Source of the DNA: an uncultured beta proteobacterium
GTDB taxonomy: Bacteria; Pseudomonadota; Gammaproteobacteria; Burkholderiales; Burkholderiaceae_C
Length of the DNA: 54,165 nt
NCBI GenBank assembly: GCA_903927295.1
Contig: CAIYMN010000036.1
Coordinates: 1 to 54,165 of the forward strand
Reading direction: 5' to 3'
The notes beneath the pieces were generated by a model. It was not told the DNA's origin and ran no database searches. It saw only the letters and a list, made by a program, of their open reading frames with translations. Shown piece after piece: positions 16,617 to 24,890 of the stretch. Position 1 is the first letter of the stretch, and each line of letters starts with the position of its first letter. The translations under genes were made by a program, and so were the position numbers.

Positions 16617-17177
16617 TTAGTGGGCCACATTATCACGCATTATGACCTTGCGCATCGTCAGGAAAATAATATGAATATCAAACCAGAACGATCTGTTCTT
16701 GAAGTATTCAACATCCAGAGCTACCTTTTCCACGATCGGCAGTTCATCACGGCCGTTTATCTGGGCCCAGCCGGTCAATCCGGGTAACAGCACATCAATG
16801 CCTTTCTGGGTGCGCAGCTCAATCAAGTCATATTGATTGAACAAAGCTGGCCGTGGCCCGACGAAACTCATATCTCCGCGGATGATGCTCCACAACTGTG
16901 GCAATTCATCCAGACTGCTCTTGCGCAAAAAGCTGCCAACTGGCGTGATGCAGGCATGAGGTTTATCGAGTAAGTGAGTCGCCACTACTGGCGTACCGAA
17001 CCGCATGCTGCGAAATTTGGGCATGCTGAATATTCTATTGTTACGTCCGACTCGATCCGACCAGTACAGGATCGGACCTCTGGATGTGAGCCCGACCGCC
17101 AGTGCCAGCAGAGTCAGTGGCAACAGCAGCAGCGAGACGGCCAACAGCGCTAACAGCAGATCGAAAATGCGCTTCAT
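16617..17177 (-). CDS. Initiating sugar-phosphate transferase (bacterial sugar transferase family)
   Basis: 186 residues. One hydrophobic re-entrant segment at about 5-30 precedes the catalytic part with KFRSM, the DE motif [15 protein letters not shown] and [13 protein letters not shown]. These are the marks of small monotopic phosphoglycosyl transferases (PglC/WbpL-neighbour type) that load the first sugar-1-phosphate onto undecaprenyl phosphate in the inner membrane. It is the last gene of the polysaccharide operon, overlapping the upstream glycosyltransferase by 4 bp (ATGA). The size shows it lacks the long WcaJ-type N-terminal domain. The sugar is unknown. Confidence 0.93.
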   Translation of the reverse strand: MKRIFDLLLALLAVSLLLLPLTLLALAVGLTSRGPILYWSDRVGRNNRIFSMPKFRSMRFGTPVVATHLLDKPHACITPVGSFLRKSSLDELPQLWSIIRGDMSFVGPRPALFNQYDLIELRTQKGIDVLLPGLTGWAQINGRDELPIVEKVALDVEYFKNRSFWFDIHIIFLTMRKVIMRDNVAH

Positions 17178-18007
17178 GGTTTCCTCATCCGACCGTCGTC
17201 ACCATGGGTTTGAAGGAACTTCAGTTTCCAATATACTGGTGACAGGAAGTATCTCACGATACTTCTGACATGCCAAATCAAATACCTGAAATCACGATGA
17301 CTTTGACGCTGCGCATGATGTGTCACGCTCGCCGCTGTACATATTTCAACCTGATATCCCAGCAGTCTCAGCCTGGCACAAATGTCCACATCTTCGTAAT
17401 ATAAGAAATAGTGCTCGTCAAAACCGGCTAGTTGATTGAACACCCTGCTGGGAAACAGCATGAACATGCCTCCAATCCAATCCGGATAGACTGCATCGCA
17501 GTCAAGCAGATAGTCTTGCTGCCAGCCCAGACCAAGGAGTTTGCCCAGCAACTTCAGCGGACTTGGAAATCGACGCGCGGTTACCTCCAAATTACCGCCT
17601 TTGCCCTCGACCAGTGGCGCCACTGCGCCAACTGAAATATCTTCCAGACAGGCAAGCAGATTCCCGAAGGGCTCAGAACTGAATCGAATATCCGGATTGA
17701 TGACACAAAAATAGCGGCCACTGGCGTGAGTAAACGCCTGGTTGTGGTTGGCAGCAAAACCCTTGGGACGGGCGTTGCGGAGCACGATGATGGGGTAGGA
17801 GTATGTGCCCGGATCCAATGTCAGTGACTCGTCCAGATTGAGTGTCAGGATCACTTCGATTTGAACTGGTCGACAATGGCTTTCCAGCCCATTGAGCAGG
17901 TGCACCACCAGTCCCATCTGGGCGTGACTGACAACGGATATCGAGACATCCGCACTTGGTAGCTCAGGGCTTTCTGTCACTGACTCAAGGTCAGGAGGCA
18001 CAGTCAT
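17174..18007 (-). CDS. GT2 family glycosyltransferase
   Basis: 277 residues. N-terminal SISVVSHAQMGLVVHLLNGL is a GT-A fold beginning. NPDIRF is in the position of the metal-binding DxD region, and YYEDVDICARLRLLGYQVEI is the acceptor/catalytic segment seen in many rhamnosyltransferase-like GT2 enzymes. Overlaps of 4 bp occur at both ends, with the epimerase upstream and the sugar transferase downstream. Given the dTDP-rhamnose genes in the operon, a rhamnosyltransferase is plausible but not shown. Confidence 0.88.
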   Translation of the reverse strand: MTVPPDLESVTESPELPSADVSISVVSHAQMGLVVHLLNGLESHCRPVQIEVILTLNLDESLTLDPGTYSYPIIVLRNARPKGFAANHNQAFTHASGRYFCVINPDIRFSSEPFGNLLACLEDISVGAVAPLVEGKGGNLEVTARRFPSPLKLLGKLLGLGWQQDYLLDCDAVYPDWIGGMFMLFPSRVFNQLAGFDEHYFLYYEDVDICARLRLLGYQVEICTAASVTHHAQRQSHRDFRYLIWHVRSIVRYFLSPVYWKLKFLQTHGDDGRMRKP

Positions 18008-18963
18008 GGTTTGTCCACTCCCGCAACTGCTCTACGCAGACCTTCCTCCATTGAAACCTGGGGTTCCCAAGCAAGGAGTCGACGTGCCTTCGAGATGTCC
18101 ACGCGCAAGCTGCCACAGACGCGCTGTATGGCGTCACCTTTGCCAAGTGCTCTGCCAACGACCTGCAAGACGGACACCGGCACCGGCACCAGACGAGCCG
18201 GGACGCCAAAAGCCCGCGCCAGCCCACGGACCAGGTCGGGGCTGGATACATCCTGACCGTCACTTACAAGCAAGGTCGTGTTCGCCGCCTGTGGGTGGTC
18301 GATGCAAGTGGCAATGAAACTGACCAGGTTGTCCATCGCGACCATGCTTCGCAGGTTGTGCACGCAAGCCAAAGGCAAAGGCCAGCCCCGCTGCACGGCA
18401 CGCATCAGAGCGGCGAAATTGGCTCGGACGCCCGGTCCATAGACCAAAGGCGGACGGATGATGACGAGTTCGAGACCAGTCTGCACAGCAAACTGGTGCA
18501 GTGCCTCTTCGGCTTTCAACTTGGATTGTGCATATGCATTGTGCGGACGGGGTTGATCGGCCTCGGTGAAAGGTGTCGTGTTATCGGTTTGCACACCATT
18601 GACACCTATCGAACTAAGGAAGACAAAGCGCCGCACACCGGCCGCAACGGCCTGACGCGCCAATTCCAGTGTGACGAGCACGTTGACGCGCTCAAACTCG
18701 GCTGTTGAATTGGCGGCATCATCATTCAGGACATGCACGCGTGCGGCCGCATGTACCAGTGTGTCGACGCCTGCGAGTGCAGGGGTCCAATGCATTCTGG
18801 CCGTCAGATCACCGACCGGGAAATACTGCGCCCCCGGCACACGATGGCATGTCGCCGTGCGCGTCATCGCAATGACTTCACCTGCGTTGTGAGCCGCCAA
18901 ATGTCTTGTCAGCGCGTGTCCGACAAAGCCGGAAGCACCAGTGATTAAAACCCGCCTTGTCAT
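18004..18963 (-). CDS. NAD-dependent epimerase/dehydratase (WbpV/WreQ-like)
   Basis: 319 residues from ATG 18963 (MTRRVLITGASGFVGHALT), which overlaps the stop of the preceding glycosyltransferase by 4 bp. The GASGFVGHAL Rossmann motif, STAEFERVNVLVTLELA and the catalytic YAQSKLKAEEAL (YxxxK) place it among extended SDRs. The pairing with a glycosyltransferase and an initiating transferase resembles organisations in which a UDP-4-keto-6-deoxy-HexNAc reductase makes UDP-QuiNAc. This suggests, but does not prove, that it makes the first sugar of the repeat; UDP-glucose/GlcNAc 4-epimerase is the alternative. Confidence 0.82.
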   Translation of the reverse strand: MTRRVLITGASGFVGHALTRHLAAHNAGEVIAMTRTATCHRVPGAQYFPVGDLTARMHWTPALAGVDTLVHAAARVHVLNDDAANSTAEFERVNVLVTLELARQAVAAGVRRFVFLSSIGVNGVQTDNTTPFTEADQPRPHNAYAQSKLKAEEALHQFAVQTGLELVIIRPPLVYGPGVRANFAALMRAVQRGWPLPLACVHNLRSMVAMDNLVSFIATCIDHPQAANTTLLVSDGQDVSSPDLVRGLARAFGVPARLVPVPVSVLQVVGRALGKGDAIQRVCGSLRVDISKARRLLAWEPQVSMEEGLRRAVAGVDKP

Positions 18964-19895
18964 GCCCCATCTCCAGCAGCAGGTTTGAACACGGCCAAGA
19001 GCACGCAGGAAACAAAGAACCAGACCTGATCCAGGCGTTTGCGCCGGCAATGTCGAGCCTGCAAAGCGAGCCACAGATAGCCAAGGCGACCACGGCGCAA
19101 TCCTCGGTCTATCACCGGCAACGAGGAGGCGCCTACCAAACCCGCGACCAAGAGCGACTGTTCAAAACCATAACCGGACAGGACTTTGCCTGCGCGCAAT
19201 CGAAACGACTTCCAGCCTGAGTTGACACCGATCTGGTTGTGGGCATGTTGCCGATACTTCATGCTGGACCAGCTATCGATGACCCATCGGTAGTGATGTG
19301 TCCGGGCCAATGCGTAGGTCAGCCAGTCGTGGTAATCAATACGCAGCAACTGGTCGTTCGCATCTCCCACCAAGTCCTGAAGTGCCAATGCCAGGTCGCG
19401 CCGCAGCACATAGGTGCACCCGGGACCGGCAGACTCAAACAGGAAATCCCACTTCTTTTGCGGCCACGCCTTGTTGACTTGAGTTTCCTTGCCAGAGGGC
19501 CAAAATGCCGTGAAGTTGCTCGAATACCCGGCCGCCTCATGCTCCGTCATCACCAGGCAGGCACGCCACAATTTTCCGCGACACCAAATATCATCCTGAT
19601 CAGCAAAACTCAGATAGTCAAAACCGGTCAAATCCACATCACGCAACAGTCTGTAGAAGTTCGGTGCTGCAGCGCCAAAACGATGCCCTAATGGCAAAAG
19701 CGTCAGTCGAGGCTCGGTCCTGGACCACTGCAGCAGTCTGGCCTCGGTACCGTCTGCAGACTGGTCCACGCTGACAAACAACTGCAGATCAACGCCTGTC
19801 TGCTCAAGGATCGAATTGATTTGCGCAGTTACAAACTGAGCGCCGTTGTAGGCGGCAAGACAGACGGCAATGCGTGCCCTTGGTTCAGCCACCAT
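18960..19895 (-). CDS. GT2 family glycosyltransferase (rhamnosyltransferase-like)
   Basis: 311 residues. The N-terminal GT-A motif is AAYNGAQFVTAQINSIL and the metal-binding motif is SFADQDDIW. The DQDD form is common in rhamnosyl and alpha-linked transferases. The C-terminal hydrophobic segment VWFFVSCVLLAVF suggests membrane association. Its start lies three bases after the stop of the preceding transferase gene, and the downstream epimerase overlaps by 4 bp, so the block is co-translated. Acceptor and donor unknown. Confidence 0.88.
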   Translation of the reverse strand: MVAEPRARIAVCLAAYNGAQFVTAQINSILEQTGVDLQLFVSVDQSADGTEARLLQWSRTEPRLTLLPLGHRFGAAAPNFYRLLRDVDLTGFDYLSFADQDDIWCRGKLWRACLVMTEHEAAGYSSNFTAFWPSGKETQVNKAWPQKKWDFLFESAGPGCTYVLRRDLALALQDLVGDANDQLLRIDYHDWLTYALARTHHYRWVIDSWSSMKYRQHAHNQIGVNSGWKSFRLRAGKVLSGYGFEQSLLVAGLVGASSLPVIDRGLRRGRLGYLWLALQARHCRRKRLDQVWFFVSCVLLAVFKPAAGDGA

Positions 19896-19898
19896 GAG

Positions 19899-20723
19899 CT
19901 ACCGCCCGCCCCAGACACGCCAAAATACAAGAATACCCAATCGCCGCATGAACTTCAAAACGGAATACACCATCAACAAATACGCACCCGGCAAAGACAA
20001 GCTGCCAGTCGCGTGCAACACGCGATAGTTGTCGACGTCAGCCAGTGTCATTTGCCATATATTGGAACTGAGCCCTGCCGCTCCATAGGGTCTTTTGTAG
20101 GTCGCCGCCAGATCAACTCCCAGGCGAACGACCTTGCCACCGCCGTAAACCACCTGGAGCCACAACAGTCGGTCTTCCATATGGCGCTTATCAGAACAAA
20201 ACCTCTGACAGATATCGCGTCGAAGCATGACCGACGGTGTGATGAATCTATTTTCCATAAGCAGTGCCCACTTGTGGATATGCACTGTCAAACCATGAAC
20301 CAGCACCCACTCGGGTTTGCTGTCATGGGCTGCAAGTATCCTGTGCCCATGCCCAGAAAGAACCACATCAGGATGGTTTTCCATGTAGATCAGTTGAATT
20401 TCAATTTTTTCCGGATGCCATGCATCGTCGGCGTCGAGAAACGCAATATACGGTTGCGTCGCCACGGCCCATCCGGCATTACGGGCCGCTGCGGCACCCT
20501 GGTTATGCTCAAGCCGCAGCAAGGTGATCCACCCAGGATAAGCACCGGCCAACTCTTTGAGGATCGGCCAAGTCGCATCAGAACTGGCATCATCAACCAG
20601 AATCACCTCGAATGGCACTCTGGTCTGTCCAGCAATGGAGGAAACAGCTCGCCTGATCGAGACAGCGCAGTTAAAGCAGGGAACAAGGACCGTGACCGGA
20701 ACCTTGCCATCAACCAGGTTCAT
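19899..20723 (-). CDS. GT2 family glycosyltransferase
   Basis: 274 residues beginning MNLVDGKVPVTVLVPCFNCA, a GT-A donor-binding start. The DDASSDAT and FLDADDAW motifs represent the nucleotide- and metal-binding sites. The C-terminus has a hydrophobic stretch (YLLMVYSVLKFM). It lies 50 bp from the preceding glycosyltransferase, the widest gap in this part of the operon. No substrate can be named. Confidence 0.87.
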   Translation of the reverse strand: MNLVDGKVPVTVLVPCFNCAVSIRRAVSSIAGQTRVPFEVILVDDASSDATWPILKELAGAYPGWITLLRLEHNQGAAAARNAGWAVATQPYIAFLDADDAWHPEKIEIQLIYMENHPDVVLSGHGHRILAAHDSKPEWVLVHGLTVHIHKWALLMENRFITPSVMLRRDICQRFCSDKRHMEDRLLWLQVVYGGGKVVRLGVDLAATYKRPYGAAGLSSNIWQMTLADVDNYRVLHATGSLSLPGAYLLMVYSVLKFMRRLGILVFWRVWGGR

Positions 20724-20773
20724 GGGGAAGACATCCGTTCGATGAGTCGGTATTGAAGTAGATTGGGTAATTG

Positions 20774-21814
20774 CTAACCACGATCTGTCCCCGTGAACAA
20801 GGCCTTGGTCCTCTGGAAGAAATTGCTATCTGGTCGAATTCGCAAGCTACTCAATAGCCACAGCTTGATTCTGACGTCCATTGCGGACTTTGTCACATAG
20901 CGGGCATTCAATCGATGCCATCTACCGGAAGCGCCGCGGCATTGGGAAGCGATCCGGTAGTACAAGCGAGTCATATGCTCAAGAACCACGGTACGTGCCT
21001 CGCCCTGGCTCCTGTCCAGCAGATGCATGAACGCACTGTCGACCATATCCATATTCACCTCTGGCACGCAGGGTTCACGTATCTTCAGGACTTCATCGAT
21101 GAGGTCACGACGGAGTCGAAGCGAATCAAAAACAAATTCACCATAGCGGCGCCGGATGCGCTGGGTCAACTGTTGTTGACGCGAAGAATCCCGACTGGAA
21201 ATCTGGCCGGAGTGCTGTCGGTACATCAGCAGCACCTCCGGCACATTGGCCATCCGGCAATTCGATCGCGCCGCCCTCTCCCACAAGTCATAGTCTTCGC
21301 ACTTTTCCCATTGCCCGTCATACATCAGTTTCTGTGCCAGCGTCGTCTTGATCAAGACCGTCGGATGGGCAAACATGGTCCCGAATATCAATCCCATCTT
21401 GATCGCCTGATCGGACTGGGGATGCTGAAGTACACGGCGGTCCTGTGCTCCGAAAAACTTCACCCAACTGCCACAAATTTCGGCATCAGTATCCTCGACC
21501 CACTTGAGTTGCCTCGCGAAGCGATGCGGCAACGCGATGTCATCCGAATCCATGCGCGCAATCCACTGGCCGCGCGCCATCCTGATCCCTTCATTCAAGG
21601 TCTCGACCAGCCCCCTGTTTTCCCTGGAAACCAGAATGATCCGGGGATCACGGCAAAATTGTTGCAAAACCTCCATGGTTTGATCGGTGGATCCATCGTC
21701 AATGATGATGAATTCAAAATCCGTGAAAGTCTGACCGAGAATTGATTGGACAGCGGCTTCAAGATGACCCCCGCCATTAAACACCGGGAGCACCACGGAC
21801 AATCGCGGTGTCAT
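20774..21814 (-). CDS. GT2 family glycosyltransferase
   Basis: 346 residues. The start MTPRLSVVLPVFNGGGHLEA, IIDDGSTDQTMEVL and RMDSDDIALPHRFARQL are classic GT2 signatures with the DxD in MDSDD. The C-terminal 100 residues have no known motif that I can recognise. It is 22 bp downstream of the fucosyltransferase gene. The NRGLVETLNEGIR segment is typical of family members that extend capsule and O-antigen chains. Confidence 0.88.
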   Translation of the reverse strand: MTPRLSVVLPVFNGGGHLEAAVQSILGQTFTDFEFIIIDDGSTDQTMEVLQQFCRDPRIILVSRENRGLVETLNEGIRMARGQWIARMDSDDIALPHRFARQLKWVEDTDAEICGSWVKFFGAQDRRVLQHPQSDQAIKMGLIFGTMFAHPTVLIKTTLAQKLMYDGQWEKCEDYDLWERAARSNCRMANVPEVLLMYRQHSGQISSRDSSRQQQLTQRIRRRYGEFVFDSLRLRRDLIDEVLKIREPCVPEVNMDMVDSAFMHLLDRSQGEARTVVLEHMTRLYYRIASQCRGASGRWHRLNARYVTKSAMDVRIKLWLLSSLRIRPDSNFFQRTKALFTGTDRG

Positions 21815-21836
21815 GATTTGCCTGCCACTTTGACTG

Positions 21837-22715
21837 TCATAGTGACACCCAATCCTCAGGGATCAGATCGACGGTGCTGACAGCTTGCAGGAACCATCTC
21901 TTGGGAGCAAGCACAATCTTGTCGTCATTGGCATTGAGCCAGGCACCCCACCAACTGAATGAACTGTTGGCAATGATGTTGTGCTGACACAGACTCATCA
22001 GATACATGTCCTTGTAGCTCGACGCGCCACGGTTCTGGTCAATATACCGGGACGGAAAATCGATCTTGAGGTTTGCCCTTGCCCAGCCAATGTCATCCGA
22101 AAAAACAATGAATGAGGGCGTGGCCACCCGCTCCGATATATGCCTGATGGCAGCCTCATAGTAGGCAAGCGGGCAGACACCGTGTTTGGCATTGACACTG
22201 GGATCATTCACGTAGTCTCCGCGACGCAGGTGGACACTTACCGCATGGGACTGACTTATCTGTTTTGCAAGCGAGCTTTCATCCATGACCATCTGCGCCT
22301 GAAAACTGAAATCCTTGCGTATGACTGAAGCGTATTTTTCAAAATACTTCAGCGATTGCCAGTAACCCGTCAAATAGCAATCCAGCGGCACATTGTTCAG
22401 TTCTGACCAGTAGCCAAACGACGGCTCAACGACAAATCCGGGGCGTCGTACCCAGTTCATTCCGGGACGTCCGACAATCCGCCGAGCCAACGCTGGGTAC
22501 TGCCAGCCCAGCACACTGCGGACTTCGGCGTCGGTGGCGATATCGACTTGACAATCAAAAATCCGGTTGAGTTCAAATCCCTGGTGCAAGGGGTAATCCT
22601 TGAAACCTGATACGTCAAGGCGCAGAGGCTGCCCACGCGCCAGCGACAGGGCCCGCCCGGCTGCAAACTGGAACATCTGGTTGCCCAGTCCGCCAATGAT
22701 CTGCGAAATAATCAC
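21837..22715 (-). CDS. Alpha-1,2-fucosyltransferase (GT11)
   Basis: 292 residues, start GTG 22715 with no strong ribosome-binding site visible. The N-terminus IIGGLGNQMFQFAAGRALSL is the GT11 hallmark, followed by the conserved HLRRGDYV motif (about 161-168) that binds GDP-fucose, and the C-terminal SSFSWWGAWLN element. It would transfer L-fucose from GDP-fucose, made by the Gmd and Fcl encoded in the same operon, in an alpha-1,2 link. This makes the polysaccharide fucosylated. The role of the fucose (branch or backbone) is unknown. Confidence 0.93.
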   Translation of the reverse strand: MIISQIIGGLGNQMFQFAAGRALSLARGQPLRLDVSGFKDYPLHQGFELNRIFDCQVDIATDAEVRSVLGWQYPALARRIVGRPGMNWVRRPGFVVEPSFGYWSELNNVPLDCYLTGYWQSLKYFEKYASVIRKDFSFQAQMVMDESSLAKQISQSHAVSVHLRRGDYVNDPSVNAKHGVCPLAYYEAAIRHISERVATPSFIVFSDDIGWARANLKIDFPSRYIDQNRGASSYKDMYLMSLCQHNIIANSSFSWWGAWLNANDDKIVLAPKRWFLQAVSTVDLIPEDWVSL

Positions 22716-22727
22716 AACAGCGCCAGT

Positions 22728-23399
22728 TCACAGTCCGAGTCTGTTCACGAGCCGACCAAGCAGGCGACGCACGGTTCCCTTGCGCGTGATCAGCGAGACA
22801 GATGGTCGCATGACTGCCACGCTGTCGGCTATTTCGACAGGGAAAGGCTTTTCAAACTCCAGGCCCTCAAAAAACAAGGTCCGGTTCGCGGCACACAAAT
22901 CGTCCCAACCGGATTCAAGAGATTTGTGGAAGAAAGAGGTCACGGCAGAAAACTCATGAAACGTCGTGTCCTTCTTGGGCAAGTATTTCAACACGCGATT
23001 GAAGCTGTCGAATTTCATGAATTGCAGGTGAACATCAAAGTCGTACAGGTACTCATACGTTATCAGAGGGTATTCCAGATAACCTCGTCCACCGCCGACT
23101 CTGAATATTTCCTGCATGAATTGCGACGGATCCGCCACATGTTCGATTACGTGCGAGCAAATCACATAATCAAACTCTCCGTCTGAAAAAGGGAAGCTTC
23201 CGCCATCGTAATAATGAACCGGACGTGTACCCAGGGCGGCTTCGGTCAGTACACCACCGCGCTGCAATATTCTCTCCAGGTCATCCTGAAAATTCAACTC
23301 GAGAAATGCATCGCTGCGCGAATGGGGCAAGGCTCCAGGACCGATTTCCAGAACTTTGTCCTTGGCCCGAATCTGCGTGATCTTCTCCGGAAACAGCAT
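22728..23399 (-). CDS. Class I SAM-dependent methyltransferase
   Basis: 223 residues from ATG 23399, which is one base after the stop of the upstream methyltransferase; the longer open frame overlaps that gene. Motif I is VLEIGPGALPH (about 17-27) and the post-motif CSHVIEHVADPSQF marks a small-molecule or sugar O-methyltransferase-like fold. The C-terminus is basic (RRLLGRLVNRLGL). It is 12 bp from the fucosyltransferase start. It probably methylates a sugar of the polysaccharide or a terminal residue that stops chain growth. Confidence 0.85.
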   Translation of the reverse strand: MLFPEKITQIRAKDKVLEIGPGALPHSRSDAFLELNFQDDLERILQRGGVLTEAALGTRPVHYYDGGSFPFSDGEFDYVICSHVIEHVADPSQFMQEIFRVGGGRGYLEYPLITYEYLYDFDVHLQFMKFDSFNRVLKYLPKKDTTFHEFSAVTSFFHKSLESGWDDLCAANRTLFFEGLEFEKPFPVEIADSVAVMRPSVSLITRKGTVRRLLGRLVNRLGL

Positions 23400-23400
23400 G

Positions 23401-24120
23401 TCACTGCGATCCTGTCTTGACTGCAACGCAATGCCAGCCGAAGTATGCCACGTCTTGCGACTTTTGCGAGGCGCCACGCGCACCGAAATAGAGCCGGGCG
23501 ATCCACACAAGCAGGTAGGCCAGTGGCCAACACCAGTCCCCATAGCGGCGCGCCATACCCGGCAGCCTCCGGATTTCCTGCTTCAGATAGGAAAACCAGT
23601 CGCCGTTGGCAGTCAATTCCAGAATTTCGAAATTGCTCTGAGGCAAGTGATATTGATACCAATATCGGCTGAAGCCGGTGGCATAGTGGTGGGGAGCAAA
23701 GTGCACCAAGGAGGCAAAGGGCGCGGTCACAATGAGTCGGCCGCCAGGTCTGAGCAAGCGCGCAAACTCCTTGATCGCCTCCAAGGGATCCGGTAGATGC
23801 TCGAACACTTCGCTGCACAGGATGGCGTCAAAGGATGCATCGGGCTCCGGAACATTTACGATATCGCATACCAGATCAATCTGACTGGTATCCCAGGTCC
23901 CCGTCTGCAAGCCCTGCGCGTCCCCTTTGCCTTCATATTGACACACATCCTGTGACACATAGTTCAGATGGGAGCACAAAGCCTTGTTCTTCAACTCGCC
24001 GGCGCCAGCATCCAGTATTCGCCAGCCTGCAGGGACAGTCGCCAATGCCTGTGCAAGCCAGCGATCACGCCCTTCTTGATTGGGATCGGCGTCGCTTGTG
24101 CTTTTCAGTTTCCGGTTCAA
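23401..24120 (-). CDS. Class I SAM-dependent methyltransferase
   Basis: 239 residues starting at TTG 24120; AGAGG lies six bases upstream and no in-frame ATG is available, so the rare TTG is accepted. Motif I is RILDAGAGELKNKAL (about 35-49) and the acidic SEVFEHLPDPLEAI motif follows. The LRPGGRLIVTAPFASLVHF segment is the usual motif III/post III. A C-terminal hydrophobic region (WCWPLAYLLVWIARLYF) suggests a membrane tether. The next methyltransferase gene starts one base after its stop. Confidence 0.87.
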   Translation of the reverse strand: MNRKLKSTSDADPNQEGRDRWLAQALATVPAGWRILDAGAGELKNKALCSHLNYVSQDVCQYEGKGDAQGLQTGTWDTSQIDLVCDIVNVPEPDASFDAILCSEVFEHLPDPLEAIKEFARLLRPGGRLIVTAPFASLVHFAPHHYATGFSRYWYQYHLPQSNFEILELTANGDWFSYLKQEIRRLPGMARRYGDWCWPLAYLLVWIARLYFGARGASQKSQDVAYFGWHCVAVKTGSQ

Positions 24121-24130
24121 AGATGACCTC

Positions 24131-24874
24131 TCATTGCTTGACGAATGTAAAGATACCCAAAGCGTAGTCGAATCTGGCTAGTCTTTCCAGATCCTGGGCC
24201 GGATCGTCCGACTGCACCAGTGTGCGGCCAGACTGCACCCAGGCGAGATCCCTGAGCACCAGGGAAGATGAGGCTGCGAGTTGCACCAGTGCGCATGGCT
24301 CAAACACCCGATGTGCGTTGAATTCAACACATTCCCTACCGACGGGCACCGCCAGATAGAAGACGCCTCCGGATTGCAGCATTCTCGCCATATTGGCCAA
24401 TCCTGTCTTGTAACCCTGAGGGTCGACCGGATCACCGTATCGGCCGAGCCCAAAGTGCTCGAGTGCGTGCAAACTGGACAATGAATCGCAGTAGTCAAAG
24501 TAAGGTTCCGACAAACACGTGAGGTCTGCCTGTCTGAACTCAACGCCTGGGATCAGGGTTGACAGCGGTCGAATATCGAATACCTGGACTTCCCTGAAAG
24601 TCGCTATGTGTGCAACAAAGCCATCAACCCTGGAGCCGATGTCGACATGCACCTGTGGTCTGGCAAGGTAGATCTTGCGAGCCACATGTAAATCCTGCCA
24701 GAAATACTCATCCGTGGTCGAGCCACCTTCTTCGTACCAATCATGCAGACATGGACGAAAAGCCATCGTCCCCTTGTATTGCCTGCGAAATCTGGCCCAA
24801 TCGACAATGTAGCGAGGAACACCCCTGAGCGAGCGTCCCATCCGGCGGAAATTGAAGCCCAATTGAAGATTCAA
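24131..24874 (-). CDS. DUF268-family protein
   Basis: 247 residues from TTG 24874; the first ATG (24841) would delete 11 residues and neither start has a clear ribosome-binding site, so the exact start is uncertain. The segments HVDIGSRVDGFVAHIA, SLSSLHALEHFGLGRYGDP and PVGRECVEFNAHRVF are recognisable as DUF268, a methyltransferase-like fold seen in polysaccharide clusters. It follows the flippase gene by 16 bp. The biochemical role of DUF268 proteins is unknown to me; SAM binding is suggested by the fold only. Confidence 0.8.
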   Translation of the reverse strand: MNLQLGFNFRRMGRSLRGVPRYIVDWARFRRQYKGTMAFRPCLHDWYEEGGSTTDEYFWQDLHVARKIYLARPQVHVDIGSRVDGFVAHIATFREVQVFDIRPLSTLIPGVEFRQADLTCLSEPYFDYCDSLSSLHALEHFGLGRYGDPVDPQGYKTGLANMARMLQSGGVFYLAVPVGRECVEFNAHRVFEPCALVQLAASSSLVLRDLAWVQSGRTLVQSDDPAQDLERLARFDYALGIFTFVKQ

Positions 24875-24890
24875 TACCCAGAATAACCTG

